A stretch of 43,764 nucleotides of DNA from DATBIO01 sp036556965 (GCA_036556965.1 DATBIO010000140.1:1-43764); one strand, 5' to 3'; positions 31,616-40,672 are shown, counted from the first letter of the stretch. Made by a program: numbers and translations. Notes: generated by a model not told the origin, from the sequence alone.

Positions 31616-34183
31616 CTAGCGGTCCATCTCGGCGCGCCGCGCGCGCATGTCGGCCAGGGCCGCGGCGTGCGCCGGCTGGCCGGCGAGGTTGGCGCGCTGG
31701 GCGGGGTCGGCCTCCAGGTCGAAGAGCTCCTCGCTGCCGTCGGGCCACAGCGTGTAGCGGTGGCGCGGTCCCCGCACGCTGAGGGCCAGCGTGGGCGGGT
31801 TCACGGCCCGGTAGGAGAGCGCGGCCGTGCGCGCCACCGCCCTGGGGTCGCGCAGGACGGCGGCCTGGCTGCGTCCGTCGAGGCCCGGGGGCGCGGGGAT
31901 GCCCGCCAGCTCGACCAGGGTGGGGTAGACGTCGAGCAGCTCCGCCAGGGACGACGTGGCCACGCCCGGCTGGCCCATGCCCGGCGCGGCCACGATGAGC
32001 GGCGCGCGCGCGACCTCCTCGAACAGCGTGTCCTTCCGCCAGAGGCCGCGGTGCTCGCCGAGATGGAAGCCGTGGTCGCCGAGCAGGACCACCACCGTGT
32101 CGTCCCAGCGCCCGAGCCGGTCCATGGCGTCGAGGATCACGCCCACCTGCGCGTCGGCGAAGCTCACCGCGGCGTAGTAGGCGGCGGTGGCCTGGCGGCG
32201 GAAGTCGTCGGCCGGGTTGAGGCCGGCGGGCTCGCGGCCGGCCAGCATGAGGCCCGGCCGCTCCAGCCTCTGGTTCTTGACGGCGAGGGCGGGGACGTCG
32301 GCCAGGTCGTCGGCGGGCGCGGGGGTGAAGGTGATGGCGGCGGGGTCGTACATGTCGAAGTAGCGGCGCGGCGCCACCCAGCGCAGGTGCGGCTTGGCGA
32401 TGCCCACGGCGAGGAAGAGGGGCCGGTCGCGCTGCGCCTCCAGGATCTCCACCGCGCGGCGGGCACGGAGGCCGTCCGGCTCGTCCGCGTCGGCGTTGTC
32501 GGTGGGGATCCACCATTCGTTCTTGCCCCGCCGCGGCCGTGGCGCGCCGCCCTCGGCGTCGGCCTCGGCGGCTCCCGCCGGGGCGTGCTCGGCGAGGTCC
32601 CATTTGAAGTCGGTGGCGAACGAGGTCTCCCACACCTTGCCCACGGAGGCGGTGAAGTAGCCGTTGGCCTGGAAGTGCTCCTGGATGGGGACCATCCCCT
32701 CCCTGCGGGGCGGCTGCGTGTTGTCCCACACGCGCGTGCGGAGCGGGCTCCAGCCGGAGAGGAACGACGCGCGGCTGGGGCTGCACATCGGGGACTGGGC
32801 GTAGGCGCGGTCGAAGCGGCGGCCGCGCGCGGCCAGCCGGTCGATGCTGGGCGTCTTGACGGGGTAGCCGTAGGTGCCGAGGTGCACGTTGAGGTCGTCG
32901 AGGACGATGAGGAGCACGTTGGGCCGGCGCCCCTTCACGGCGGGCACGGGCGCGGGCGCGGCGGGCGGCGGCGGGGGGGCGAGCAGCGCGCTGAGCTCCG
33001 CGGCGGTGGCGGCATGGGCGGGGAGGGAGGCGAGGTTGGTGTGCTCGCCCGGGTCCGCGTCGTGGTCGTAGAGCTCGCGGCTGCCGTCGGGCCACTCCGA
33101 GTAGCGCCAGCGGGCGGTGCGCACGCTGCGCGCGATGAGCGGCGGCTGCCGGCTGGCCATGGAGAGGGCGCCGCGCGAGCCGCGCCCGGCCTCGCGCAGC
33201 AGGGGGACCAGGCTCGGCACGTCGGCGGCCGCCGCGGGCACGCCGGCCAGCTCGGCCAGCGTGGCGAAGAGGCCGGTCACGTCCACGGGCGCGGAGGCGC
33301 CCAGGCCCGGGCCCTCCAGTCCGGGCGCGGCCACCACCAGCGGGACCTGCAGGGTCTCCTCGAACAGCACGTCCGGCCGCACGAACGCGCCCTGGCGCCC
33401 GGTGCCGCAGGCCTGCGTGCCCACCAGCACCACCACGGTGTCGCGCCACAGGCCGCGCTGCTCGAGGAAGCGCGTGAGGCGCGCGAGCTGGGCATCCAGC
33501 CGCTTCGCGCGCACGTCGTGGGCGACCGCCGCCTCCTGGCGCTGCCCCGCCCCCGCGGCGCGCGCGCGCGCCGTCTGGCCGGGCCGGGCCACCGCGTCGA
33601 GGTCGTCCAGCGCCACCGCCGGCCGCTCCGGTCCGTCCGGGGGCGCGTCGGACCGCGCGGAGACGCCGGGCACCGGGCCGAGCTCGTCGAAGCCCGCGGC
33701 GATGAAGGCGGGCCGGTCCCTCTTCTCGTCGAGCAGCGCTTCCACGGCGGCCACCGTGGCCTCGGCGTCGGTGGGCGAGGGCTCGACGGCCGTCTCCCAG
33801 GCCACCGCGGCGTCGCGCCCGGCGCCCAGCCCGCGGCCCACGCGCGCCACGAAGTAGCCCGCCTGCCTGAGGTGCTCGGGCAGCAAGACCACGTCGGGCG
33901 GGCGCTCGCCGCCCTGCTCCCAGGCCACCCGGTCGGGCCGGCGCCCGCTGAGGAGCGCGAGCCGCGCCTGGTCGGCCAGCGGGTGGGGCAGGTAGGCGTG
34001 GAGGAACGGGCGTCCGCGCCGGGCCAGGGCGCGGACCGAGGGCAGGGCCTCGTCCGTGGCCAGGACGCCGTCCACCGCCAGCAGCACGATGTGGGGGCGG
34101 AGTGCGTGCTGCGCGGGCACGGGCGCCGGCCGCACCCCCAGGCCCGCCGCCACTGCCACCGCGAGGAACGCGGCGCGTCTCAC
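31616..34183 (-). CDS. Pseudo-sulfatase/sulfatase fusion (iduronate-2-sulfatase-like), copy A
   Basis: An 855-residue exported protein with two sulfatase-fold domains. The N-terminal one (about 28-405) is degenerate: the formylglycine motif is replaced by ADQAR (70-74), the metal-binding start reads LLAVDGV and the GDHG-type loop reads VGTQACGTG. The C-terminal one (about 419-855) is intact: PNVLLIVLDDLN, CSPSR (Cys467-Arg471), GKVWE and LLGDHGFHLGEHRGLWRKDT. Intact members hydrolyse sulfate esters on glycans in the periplasm or outside. GTG start in a GTGA overlap with copy B upstream, so both are co-translated. No FGE or anSME maturase is in the window. Confidence 0.9.
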   Translation of the reverse strand: MRRAAFLAVAVAAGLGVRPAPVPAQHALRPHIVLLAVDGVLATDEALPSVRALARRGRPFLHAYLPHPLADQARLALLSGRRPDRVAWEQGGERPPDVVLLPEHLRQAGYFVARVGRGLGAGRDAAVAWETAVEPSPTDAEATVAAVEALLDEKRDRPAFIAAGFDELGPVPGVSARSDAPPDGPERPAVALDDLDAVARPGQTARARAAGAGQRQEAAVAHDVRAKRLDAQLARLTRFLEQRGLWRDTVVVLVGTQACGTGRQGAFVRPDVLFEETLQVPLVVAAPGLEGPGLGASAPVDVTGLFATLAELAGVPAAAADVPSLVPLLREAGRGSRGALSMASRQPPLIARSVRTARWRYSEWPDGSRELYDHDADPGEHTNLASLPAHAATAAELSALLAPPPPPAAPAPVPAVKGRRPNVLLIVLDDLNVHLGTYGYPVKTPSIDRLAARGRRFDRAYAQSPMCSPSRASFLSGWSPLRTRVWDNTQPPRREGMVPIQEHFQANGYFTASVGKVWETSFATDFKWDLAEHAPAGAAEADAEGGAPRPRRGKNEWWIPTDNADADEPDGLRARRAVEILEAQRDRPLFLAVGIAKPHLRWVAPRRYFDMYDPAAITFTPAPADDLADVPALAVKNQRLERPGLMLAGREPAGLNPADDFRRQATAAYYAAVSFADAQVGVILDAMDRLGRWDDTVVVLLGDHGFHLGEHRGLWRKDTLFEEVARAPLIVAAPGMGQPGVATSSLAELLDVYPTLVELAGIPAPPGLDGRSQAAVLRDPRAVARTAALSYRAVNPPTLALSVRGPRHRYTLWPDGSEELFDLEADPAQRANLAGQPAHAAALADMRARRAEMDR

Positions 34184-36750
34184 CGTGGCTCCTCCAGTCG
34201 GGCGCGCAGGGCCCGCAGCGCAAGGAGCGTCTCCGCCTGATCGGGCCGCCCGGCGACGTCGTGCACGCCGTCGGGGTCCGTGGAGAGGTCGAAGAGCTCC
34301 TCGCTGCCGTCCGGCCACTGAGTGTACCGGTGGCGCGCCGTGCGCAGGGAGACGCCGCAGGGTGGCGGGGAGACCATCCGGTACGAGTAGGCGGCCGCGC
34401 GCCCCTCCGCCCGCGGATCGCGCAGGAGGGGGACCAGGGTCCGCCCGTCCAGGCCCGCCGGCGCCGGGATCCCCGCGAGCTCGGTGAGCGTGGGATAGAG
34501 GTCGAGGAGCTCGGCGAGGGCGGCGGTGCTCGCCCCGGGCTGGGCGAGCCCGGGGGCGGACACGACGAGGGGGACGCGCAGCGCCTCCTCGAACAGCGTG
34601 TCCTTCCGCCAGAGGCCTCGGTGCTCGCCGAGGTGGAACCCGTTGTCGCCCAGGGCCACCACCACCGTGTCGTCCCACAGCTTGAGCCGGTCCAGCGCGT
34701 CGAGGACCACGCCGAGCTGCGCGTCCACGAAGGTCACCGTCGCGTAGTACGCGGCGATGGCCTGGCGCCGCAGCGCCTCCCCGGTGGGCGGCTCGCGGCT
34801 CCCCAGGAGCGCCCCCGGGCGCGTGGCCTCGAACTCCACGGCCAGCTCGGGGATGTCGGCGGCGTCGTCGGCGGGCTCGGGGGGCAGCACGACGGCCGCG
34901 GGGTCGTAGAGGTCGAAGTAGGAGCGCGGCGCGATCCAGCGCAGGTGGGGCTTCACGAAGCCCACGGCCAGGAACAGGGGCTTGTCCCGCTTCTCGGCCA
35001 GGAGGGCCGCGGCCCGCCGCGCGCGCCGGCCGTCCGGCTCCTCCTCGTCGCGGTTGTCCGTCTTCGTCCAGTACTGGCTCACGTCGGCGAGGCCGCGGGG
35101 CGCGCGCCTCGGGCCCCGCCGCCCCGGCTCCGCCTCCGTGCCGGGGTCGTGCTCGGCGAGGTCCCAGTGGAAGTCGGAGGCGAAGCGCGTCTCCCACACC
35201 TTGCCCACCGAGGCCGTGAAGTAGCCGTGCGCCTTGAAGTGCTCCTGCAGGGGGACCATGCCCGGGCGGCGCGGCGGGTCGTTGTTGTCCCAGATGCCCG
35301 TGCGCTGCGGCCGCCAGCCGGAGAGGAACGAGGTCCGGCTGGGGCTGCACATGGCGACCTGCGCGTACGCCCGCTCGAAGCGCCGGCCGCGCGCGGCCAG
35401 GCGGTCGAAGTTGGGCGTCCGCACGGGGAAGCCGTAGGCGCCGAGGTGCACGTTCATGTCGTCGAAGACGAGGAGGACCACGTTGGGGCGGCGGCCCCCC
35501 GCCCTTCCCGCGGGGCCCCGCGCGCCCGCCGGCTCGGCGTCGATCAGCGCCCGCAGGCGCGCCGCCTGGGCACCGTGCCGGGCGTCGCCGGCCAGGTTGC
35601 GCTGCTCGTGCGGGTCCGCTCCGTGGTCGTACAGCTCGGCGCTGCCGTCCGGCCACTCGGTGTAGCGCCACGACCCGGTGCGCACGCTCCGGCCGATGGT
35701 CCCCGCGTCGCGCCGGGCCACGGAGACGGCGGCCTCGCGCCCCGCCTGCGCGGCGTCGCGGAGCGCCGGCGCCAGGGAGCGCCCGTCGAGCCCGGCGACG
35801 GCGGGCAGCGCGGCCAGCTCGGCCAGGGTGGGGAAGACGTCGGTGGTCTGGGCGAGGGCCGCCGCCGGCCCCGCGGCCACGCCGGGGGCGGCGATGACCA
35901 GGGGCACGCGCAGGGCGTCCTCGAAGAGCACGTCCGGCCGCGGCAGCGCCCCCTGGGTGCCCCGGTCCACGCCGTGCGTGCCCACCACCACCACCACGGT
36001 GGAGCCGCGCAGCCCCTGGGCGTCCAGGGTGGTCATCACCGTGGCCAGGGCCGCGTCGAAGCGGCGCATGCGGTCCTCGAGCCGCTTCCGGGCCTGCGCG
36101 CGCTGGGCGTCGGTGGCCGCGGCCACGCGCCGGCGCGCGCCCGCGCGCGCGGGTCCGGGGAGGTCGGCGAAGGCGAGGGCGGGGCGCTCGGGTCCCGGAG
36201 GGCCGCCGCCGGCCACGGGGAGGACGGGGCCGAGCTCGTCGAAGGCGGCGGCGATGAAGAAGGGCTGGGCGCGCTTTTCCGCGAGGAGGGTGGCCAGGTG
36301 GCCGGCCGTGTCGTGGCCGCGCGCCGGCCCCGCGTGGTCCCAGGCGACCTGGGCCTCGAGGGCGCCGCCCACGGCCCGGCCCACGCGGGCCGTCCAGTAC
36401 CCCGCGCGGCGGAAGTGCTCGGGCATGAGCACGGTGTCGGGAGGCCGCTCGCCGGGCTCCGTCCAGACGCCGAGGGCCTGCGGGCCGCGTCCGGTGAAGA
36501 GCGCGAGCCGGGCGGGGCCGGGCTGCGCGTGCGGCGCGAAGGCGAGGTCGAAGCGGCGCGCGCGCCCGGCGAGGGCGGCCAGGTGGGGAGAGGCGCCGCG
36601 CGCGTCCAGGCCGTCCACGGCGAGGAGGAGCACGTTGGGACGAGGCGCGCCCGAGGCTTCCCGTCGCGCGGACCACGGTCCGAGCACGGCCAGGAGCACG
36701 AGGACGAGGCATGCGGCGGCCAGGAGCCGCCCTGCTCCGCGGAGTCTCAC
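34180..36750 (-). CDS. Pseudo-sulfatase/sulfatase fusion (iduronate-2-sulfatase-like), copy B
   Basis: An 856-residue paralogue of copy A with the same two-domain plan. It starts with a signal/anchor (MRLRGAGRLLAAACLVLVLL). The N-terminal pseudo-domain (about 36-405) has PGPAR (77-81) in place of C-x-P-x-R, LLAVDGL at the metal site and VGTHGVDRG for the GDHG loop. The C-terminal active-type domain has VLLVFDDMN, CSPSR (Cys468-Arg472), GKVWETRF and LGDNGFHLGEHRGLWRKDT, where Asn replaces the His of GDHG seen in copy A. Both copies share linker and C-terminal motifs (YTQWPDGSEELFDL / YTLWPDGSEELFDL), so the fusion predates the duplication. Start GTG without a strong Shine-Dalgarno. Confidence 0.9.
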   Translation of the reverse strand: MRLRGAGRLLAAACLVLVLLAVLGPWSARREASGAPRPNVLLLAVDGLDARGASPHLAALAGRARRFDLAFAPHAQPGPARLALFTGRGPQALGVWTEPGERPPDTVLMPEHFRRAGYWTARVGRAVGGALEAQVAWDHAGPARGHDTAGHLATLLAEKRAQPFFIAAAFDELGPVLPVAGGGPPGPERPALAFADLPGPARAGARRRVAAATDAQRAQARKRLEDRMRRFDAALATVMTTLDAQGLRGSTVVVVVGTHGVDRGTQGALPRPDVLFEDALRVPLVIAAPGVAAGPAAALAQTTDVFPTLAELAALPAVAGLDGRSLAPALRDAAQAGREAAVSVARRDAGTIGRSVRTGSWRYTEWPDGSAELYDHGADPHEQRNLAGDARHGAQAARLRALIDAEPAGARGPAGRAGGRRPNVVLLVFDDMNVHLGAYGFPVRTPNFDRLAARGRRFERAYAQVAMCSPSRTSFLSGWRPQRTGIWDNNDPPRRPGMVPLQEHFKAHGYFTASVGKVWETRFASDFHWDLAEHDPGTEAEPGRRGPRRAPRGLADVSQYWTKTDNRDEEEPDGRRARRAAALLAEKRDKPLFLAVGFVKPHLRWIAPRSYFDLYDPAAVVLPPEPADDAADIPELAVEFEATRPGALLGSREPPTGEALRRQAIAAYYATVTFVDAQLGVVLDALDRLKLWDDTVVVALGDNGFHLGEHRGLWRKDTLFEEALRVPLVVSAPGLAQPGASTAALAELLDLYPTLTELAGIPAPAGLDGRTLVPLLRDPRAEGRAAAYSYRMVSPPPCGVSLRTARHRYTQWPDGSEELFDLSTDPDGVHDVAGRPDQAETLLALRALRARLEEPR

Positions 36751-36771
36751 CAGCGCGTCAGCCGCGGGCGC

Positions 36772-37374
36772 TCACCCCAGGGTGTTCGGCGACGGGCTCC
36801 CCGCCGGCGAGGGCTCGGTGGGCCAGGGCGTGGGCGCGGCCTCGGGCTCTTCCGGCGGCGCTACGCTGCCCGGACCCAGGGACCACGGCGTCCCCATGGG
36901 CGCGGGCACGCTGGCCGCGGGCAGGCCGCCGGCGGCGAGGCCGGGCAGCGGCGCGCGGCCGGCGGCCTGGCGGAGCCGCTCCAGGATGGCGTAGAGCTGG
37001 CCGGCGGCGGCGGGGTCGCCCTGGCTCAGGGCGGCGATGACGGCGTCCCGCGGCTGCCGCGCGGCCTCCAGGGCGGCGCGGATCTCGGGCCGGGTGACCC
37101 TGGGCAGCTCCGCCTGCACCTGGTCGAAGAAGCGGCTGGCCTGGTCGCGGGCCAGCCCGTAGTTGCGGTCGGCGAGGTGCGACAGGGCCATGAAGACGTG
37201 GTCCGTCATCTCCGCCAGCCGCACCTGCTCCTGGGCCGCGGCCAGCTGTGCCTGCGCGGCGGCCGCCGCCTGCTCGGCCTGCTCGCGGCGCCTGCTCTCC
37301 GGCCAGCGGCCGAACATGTAGAGGCCGCCTCCGGCCAGGGCCACCAGCAGCACGAAGAACACGAACTTCTTCAC
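36772..37374 (-). CDS. Membrane-anchored coiled-coil protein (200 aa)
   Basis: N-terminal transmembrane helix (FVFFVLLVALAGGGLYMFG), a coiled coil (AEQAAAAAQAQLAAAQEQVR), a helical middle region (ALSHLADRNYGLARDQASRF) and a Pro-rich tail (about 150-200). Family not recognised; likely periplasmic. The GTG at this position is chosen over one nine codons upstream because AGGAGGAGG sits 4-6 nt before it. It lies 21 nt upstream of sulfatase copy B on the same strand, so it may be in that operon. Confidence 0.7.
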   Translation of the reverse strand: MKKFVFFVLLVALAGGGLYMFGRWPESRRREQAEQAAAAAQAQLAAAQEQVRLAEMTDHVFMALSHLADRNYGLARDQASRFFDQVQAELPRVTRPEIRAALEAARQPRDAVIAALSQGDPAAAGQLYAILERLRQAAGRAPLPGLAAGGLPAASVPAPMGTPWSLGPGSVAPPEEPEAAPTPWPTEPSPAGSPSPNTLG

Positions 37375-37415
37375 CGGCCTCCTCCTGGTTGTCGCCTTCA
37401 CGGCGACTGTATCAG

Positions 37416-37434
37416 ACGAGGGGCCCCCCCTCGT
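37416..37434. promoter_or_regulatory. Inverted repeat in divergent promoter region
   Basis: ACGAGGGG, loop CCC, CCCCTCGT: a perfect 8-bp inverted repeat between the divergent coiled-coil and ABC exporter genes, ending 17 nt before the exporter ATG. It may be an operator or an mRNA hairpin. TTAGAT lies 9 nt before the ATG. Confidence 0.35.
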
Positions 37435-37451
37435 GCTTAGATGGCGGCTCC

Positions 37452-39233
37452 ATGAAGCTGCTGTGGTCCTACCTGCGGCGCTACCGCCGCCTGCTCGCCC
37501 TGGCCCTGGCCCTGGCCACCGTCAACCAGGTCTTCTCCCTGCTCGACCCCCTGGTGTTCCGGTACGTCATCGACCGCTACGCCATGCGCTTCCGGCAGTA
37601 CACCACCGGCGAGTTCCTCTCCGGGGTCAGCTGGCTCCTCCTGGCCGCCGTGGGCGTGGCCTTCGTGTCGCGCGTGGCCAAGAACTTCCAGGACTACTTC
37701 ATCAACGTGGTCACCCAGCGCCTGGGGGCGGAGATCTACTCGGACGGCATCCGCCACTCCCTCGACCTGCCCTACGCCGTCTTCGAGGACCAGCGCAGCG
37801 GGGAGACGCTGGGCAAGCTGCAGAAGGTGCGCACGGACGTGGAGAAGCTGATCGCCGCCTTCATCAACGTGGTCTTCACCACCCTGGTGGGCATCGTCTT
37901 CGTCACCGTCTACGCCTTCACCGTGCACTGGGTCATCGCCCCCGTGTACTTCGCCACCGTGCCCCTCCTGGGCTGGCTCAGCTCCACCCTGAGCCGGCGC
38001 ATCAAGACGGTGCAGAAGGTCATCGTGGCGGAGACCACCGCCCTGGCCGGCTCCACCACGGAGTCGCTGCGCAACATCGAGCTGGTGAAGAGCCTGGGCC
38101 TGGCCGAGCAGGAGGTGAAGCGCCTCAACGACACGACCCAGAAGATCCTGGGCCTGGAGCTGAAGAAGGTGCGCTACCTGCGCAGCCTGGCCTTCGTGCA
38201 GGGCACGTCCGTGAACGCCATGCGCACCAGCATCCTCTTCCTGATGCTGTACCTGATCTACGTGCAGCAGATCACGGTGGGCCAGTTCTTCTCCCTGTGG
38301 ATCTACTCCTTCTTCATCTTCGGCCCCCTGCAGGAGCTGGGCACCGTCATCAACCTCTACCGGGAGACCGAGGTCTCCCTGAAGAACTTCGAGGACATCC
38401 TGGCCACTCCGCGCGAGCCGCGCCCGGAGCGGCCGGCCCCCGTGGGCAGGCTGGAGGACCTGGCCTTCGAGGGCGTGAGCTTCAGCCACGGCACCGCCTC
38501 CGCCCCCGCGGTGAGCGGCATCTCCTTCGGCGTCGAGCGCGGGGAGACCATCGCCTTCGTGGGCCCCTCCGGCGCGGGCAAGACGACGCTGGTCAAGCTG
38601 CTGGTCGGCCTCTACCGCCCGCAGGCGGGGCGCCTCCTCTACAACGGGGTGGACAGCCGCGAGGTGGACATGACCCAGCTCCGCGAGCGCATCGGCTTCG
38701 TGACCCAGGAGACGCAGCTCTTCTCCGGGACCATCCGCGAGAACCTGCTCTTCGTGCGCCCGGACGCCACCGACGCGGAGTGCCTGGACGCCCTGCACCG
38801 CGCCGCCTGCCACAGCCTCCTCGCGCGCGCGGAGAAGGGGCTCGACACCCTCATCGGCGAAGGGGGGGTCAAGGTCTCGGGGGGCGAGCGCCAGCGGCTC
38901 TCCATCGCCCGCGCCCTCCTCCGCCGCCCCGACCTGCTCGTCTTCGACGAGGCCACCTCGTCCCTCGACTCCCTCACCGAGGACGAGATCAGCCGCACCA
39001 TCCGCGAGGTGGGGGACGACCGCGACGTCATGACCATCCTCATCGCGCACCGCCTCTCCACGGTGATGCACGCGCACCGCATCTACGTGCTGGAGCGGGG
39101 GAAGGTGGTGGAGACGGGCCGGCACGAGGAGCTGCTGGAGCGGACGGGCCTGTACTACGCGATGTGGCGCCAGCAGGTGGGGGAGAGGCGCGCGCCGGCC
39201 CCGGCTCCGGAACCGGCGCGCGCGGCCGGCTAG
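37452..39233 (+). CDS. ABC exporter half-transporter (fused membrane and ATPase domains)
   Basis: A 593-residue ABC-B/MsbA-type half-transporter. Six transmembrane helices (about 14-300), then an ATPase domain with Walker A GPSGAGKTT (371-379), Q-loop VTQETQLF, signature VSGGERQRLS (475-484), Walker B LLVFDE (495-500) with catalytic Glu500, and H-loop His533 in AHRLST. It works as a homodimer exporting lipids, peptides or drugs. No partner gene is adjacent; the substrate cannot be predicted. Its stop shares CTAG with the convergent glycine-zipper gene. Confidence 0.93.
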   Translation: MKLLWSYLRRYRRLLALALALATVNQVFSLLDPLVFRYVIDRYAMRFRQYTTGEFLSGVSWLLLAAVGVAFVSRVAKNFQDYFINVVTQRLGAEIYSDGIRHSLDLPYAVFEDQRSGETLGKLQKVRTDVEKLIAAFINVVFTTLVGIVFVTVYAFTVHWVIAPVYFATVPLLGWLSSTLSRRIKTVQKVIVAETTALAGSTTESLRNIELVKSLGLAEQEVKRLNDTTQKILGLELKKVRYLRSLAFVQGTSVNAMRTSILFLMLYLIYVQQITVGQFFSLWIYSFFIFGPLQELGTVINLYRETEVSLKNFEDILATPREPRPERPAPVGRLEDLAFEGVSFSHGTASAPAVSGISFGVERGETIAFVGPSGAGKTTLVKLLVGLYRPQAGRLLYNGVDSREVDMTQLRERIGFVTQETQLFSGTIRENLLFVRPDATDAECLDALHRAACHSLLARAEKGLDTLIGEGGVKVSGGERQRLSIARALLRRPDLLVFDEATSSLDSLTEDEISRTIREVGDDRDVMTILIAHRLSTVMHAHRIYVLERGKVVETGRHEELLERTGLYYAMWRQQVGERRAPAPAPEPARAAG

Positions 39234-39742
39234 CGGCCGTCGCGGTCGGCGTCCCCGGGCAGCGCCCTCTCCACGCGGTGCCAGGCGTCGCGCGTGGCCT
39301 CCTTGGCGCGGTCCCAGGTCAGCTTCGTGTCGCGGCGGGTCTCCCAGTCCTTCCGCAGCTCGGGCTCCACCTCGTCGAAGCGCCTGCCCTGGTGGCGCGC
39401 GTAGGACTCCCAGCCGTACTGGTAGGCGGGCCGATACGTCTCGAAGTCGGCGCCCGAGGTGACGTAGGGGCGCGTCGAGTAGTTGTCGCGCCAGTACTCT
39501 TCCTCGACCGTCGGGTTCACGGCCTCGGCCGCGCCCTTGCCCAGGAGCCCGCCCGCCACCCCGCCCACCACCGCGCCCACGCCGGTGCCGATCGGACCCG
39601 CCACGCTGCCCACCGCCGCTCCCGCCGCCGCCCCGCCCGCCGCCCCCGCCCCCACGCCCACCGGGTGCGCTCCGGGCGCACCCGACAGCGGATCGCGGTT
39701 CGCGTCCGGCGTGCGGTCGAGGTCCTTCTTCTTGTCAGCCAT
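39230..39742 (-). CDS. Glycine-zipper protein with conserved C-terminal module
   Basis: A 170-residue protein. N-terminal charged, unstructured part, a Gly/Ala-rich zipper (about 27-75: GVGAGAAGGAAAGAAVGSVA, GAVVGGVAGGLLG) that could insert in membranes, and a C-terminal module PTVEEEYWRDNYSTRPYV then YQYGWESYARHQGRRFDEVE, rich in aromatic and charged residues. Similar modules occur in small stress-type proteins of several phyla; function unknown. GGAGG lies 5 nt before the ATG. Confidence 0.75.
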   Translation of the reverse strand: MADKKKDLDRTPDANRDPLSGAPGAHPVGVGAGAAGGAAAGAAVGSVAGPIGTGVGAVVGGVAGGLLGKGAAEAVNPTVEEEYWRDNYSTRPYVTSGADFETYRPAYQYGWESYARHQGRRFDEVEPELRKDWETRRDTKLTWDRAKEATRDAWHRVERALPGDADRDGR

Positions 39743-39835
39743 GGTTCCTCCCATTGGTTTCCGGGACTCAACTGGACCTTGCAACCGCCGTGCCCATCCC
39801 GCCCGATATAGGATTTCGCGAGGAGGCGGCGCCGA

Positions 39836-40486
39836 ATGCACTACTGGATGAAGCTGTTCGGGTTCCCCCTGCGCGTCAACCCGATCTTCTTCATAGTGGT
39901 CGCCCTGCTGGGCTCCCAGGCCAGGGACGTGGTGCTCCTCGTGTCCTGGGTGGTCATCGCCACCGCCGGCGTGCTGCTGCACGAGATGGGCCACGCGCTC
40001 AGCGTGCGCCGCTTCGGCGGCCGGCCGAGCATCGCCCTCGAGACCCTGGGCGGGCTCACCTTCTGGCGCGAGCCCCTGCGCCCCGGGCAGCGCCTGCTGG
40101 TGGCGGCGGCGGGGCCGGCGGTCGGCCTGGCCATCGGCCTGCCCGCGCTCTTCCTGAAGCGCGCGCTGGGGCTGCCCGACGGCGGCCGCGCGGAGACCCT
40201 GCTGGGCTACGTGGTCTGGGTCAACCTGGGCTGGGCCATCTTCAACATGCTCCCCATGCTGCCCATGGACGGCGGCAAGGTCATGGCCTCGCTCTTCGAG
40301 CTGATGTTCAAGGGCGGCGGCCAGCGCGCCGCGCGCATCATCTCCATCGGGATGGCCGTCGTCATCGGCCTGCTCGCCCTCCTCGCGAAGTCCGTCTACC
40401 TGTTCCTCATCTGCCTGCTCTTCGCGTGGACCAACGTGCAGGGGATGCGCGCGGAGCGCCCGTCCGCCGACAGCGCGCCCGCCTGA
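39836..40486 (+). CDS. Site-2-type M50 membrane metalloprotease
   Basis: A 216-residue intramembrane metalloprotease: HEMGH (49-53) in the second hydrophobic segment and NMLPMLPMDGGK (137-148, third zinc ligand Asp145) in a later one, about 6 hydrophobic segments in all. Family members cleave transmembrane substrates such as anti-sigma factors. It is of the compact type without PDZ or CBS domains. AGGAGG lies about 9 nt before the ATG. Substrate unknown. Confidence 0.88.
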   Translation: MHYWMKLFGFPLRVNPIFFIVVALLGSQARDVVLLVSWVVIATAGVLLHEMGHALSVRRFGGRPSIALETLGGLTFWREPLRPGQRLLVAAAGPAVGLAIGLPALFLKRALGLPDGGRAETLLGYVVWVNLGWAIFNMLPMLPMDGGKVMASLFELMFKGGGQRAARIISIGMAVVIGLLALLAKSVYLFLICLLFAWTNVQGMRAERPSADSAPA

Positions 40487-40492
40487 GGGCGG

Positions 40493-40672
40493 TCAGCAGG
40501 ACGCCTCCGGCGTCGCCCGCTCCACCAGCCACAGGATGTCGCGCCGCGCCCCCGCGAGGTGGCTGCGCGCGTTGAGCCAGGGGAGGTGGTGGGGCTCGGC
40601 TCCCGGCCCCGCCGCCTCCAGCAGGGCGAGGGCGCGTTCCACGGACTCGAGGGCGAGCTTCAGCAGGAGCAT
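40493..40672 (-). CDS. Small hypothetical helical protein (59 aa)
   Basis: Short frame, ATG to TGA, with a protein-like composition: LLLKLALESVERALALLEAA, then PHHLPWLNARSHLAGARR and DILWLVERA. It reads as two or three amphipathic helices and ends in a Cys. No Shine-Dalgarno is visible. It could be a real small gene downstream of the large lipoprotein or chance; judged on composition only. Confidence 0.4.
   Translation of the reverse strand: MLLLKLALESVERALALLEAAGPGAEPHHLPWLNARSHLAGARRDILWLVERATPEASC

Noticed and set aside
29832..34223. A very long minus-strand open frame (over 1,400 codons) covering the LCCL gene and sulfatase region
   Set aside because: Its translation is low-complexity Arg/Ala/Gly/Pro with no domain. 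It is a GC-rich shadow of the real sulfatase frame and of the plus-strand LCCL gene.
31616..36712. Reading the two sulfatase genes as one 1,700-residue protein
   Set aside because: The copy A frame upstream of its GTG (34183) is the shadow of copy B; copy B has its own frame, signal peptide and stop.
34102..37440. A plus-strand frame of about 1,100 codons across sulfatase copy B
   Set aside because: Composition is Arg/Gly/Pro/His-rich without motifs, while the opposite strand carries clear sulfatase signatures.
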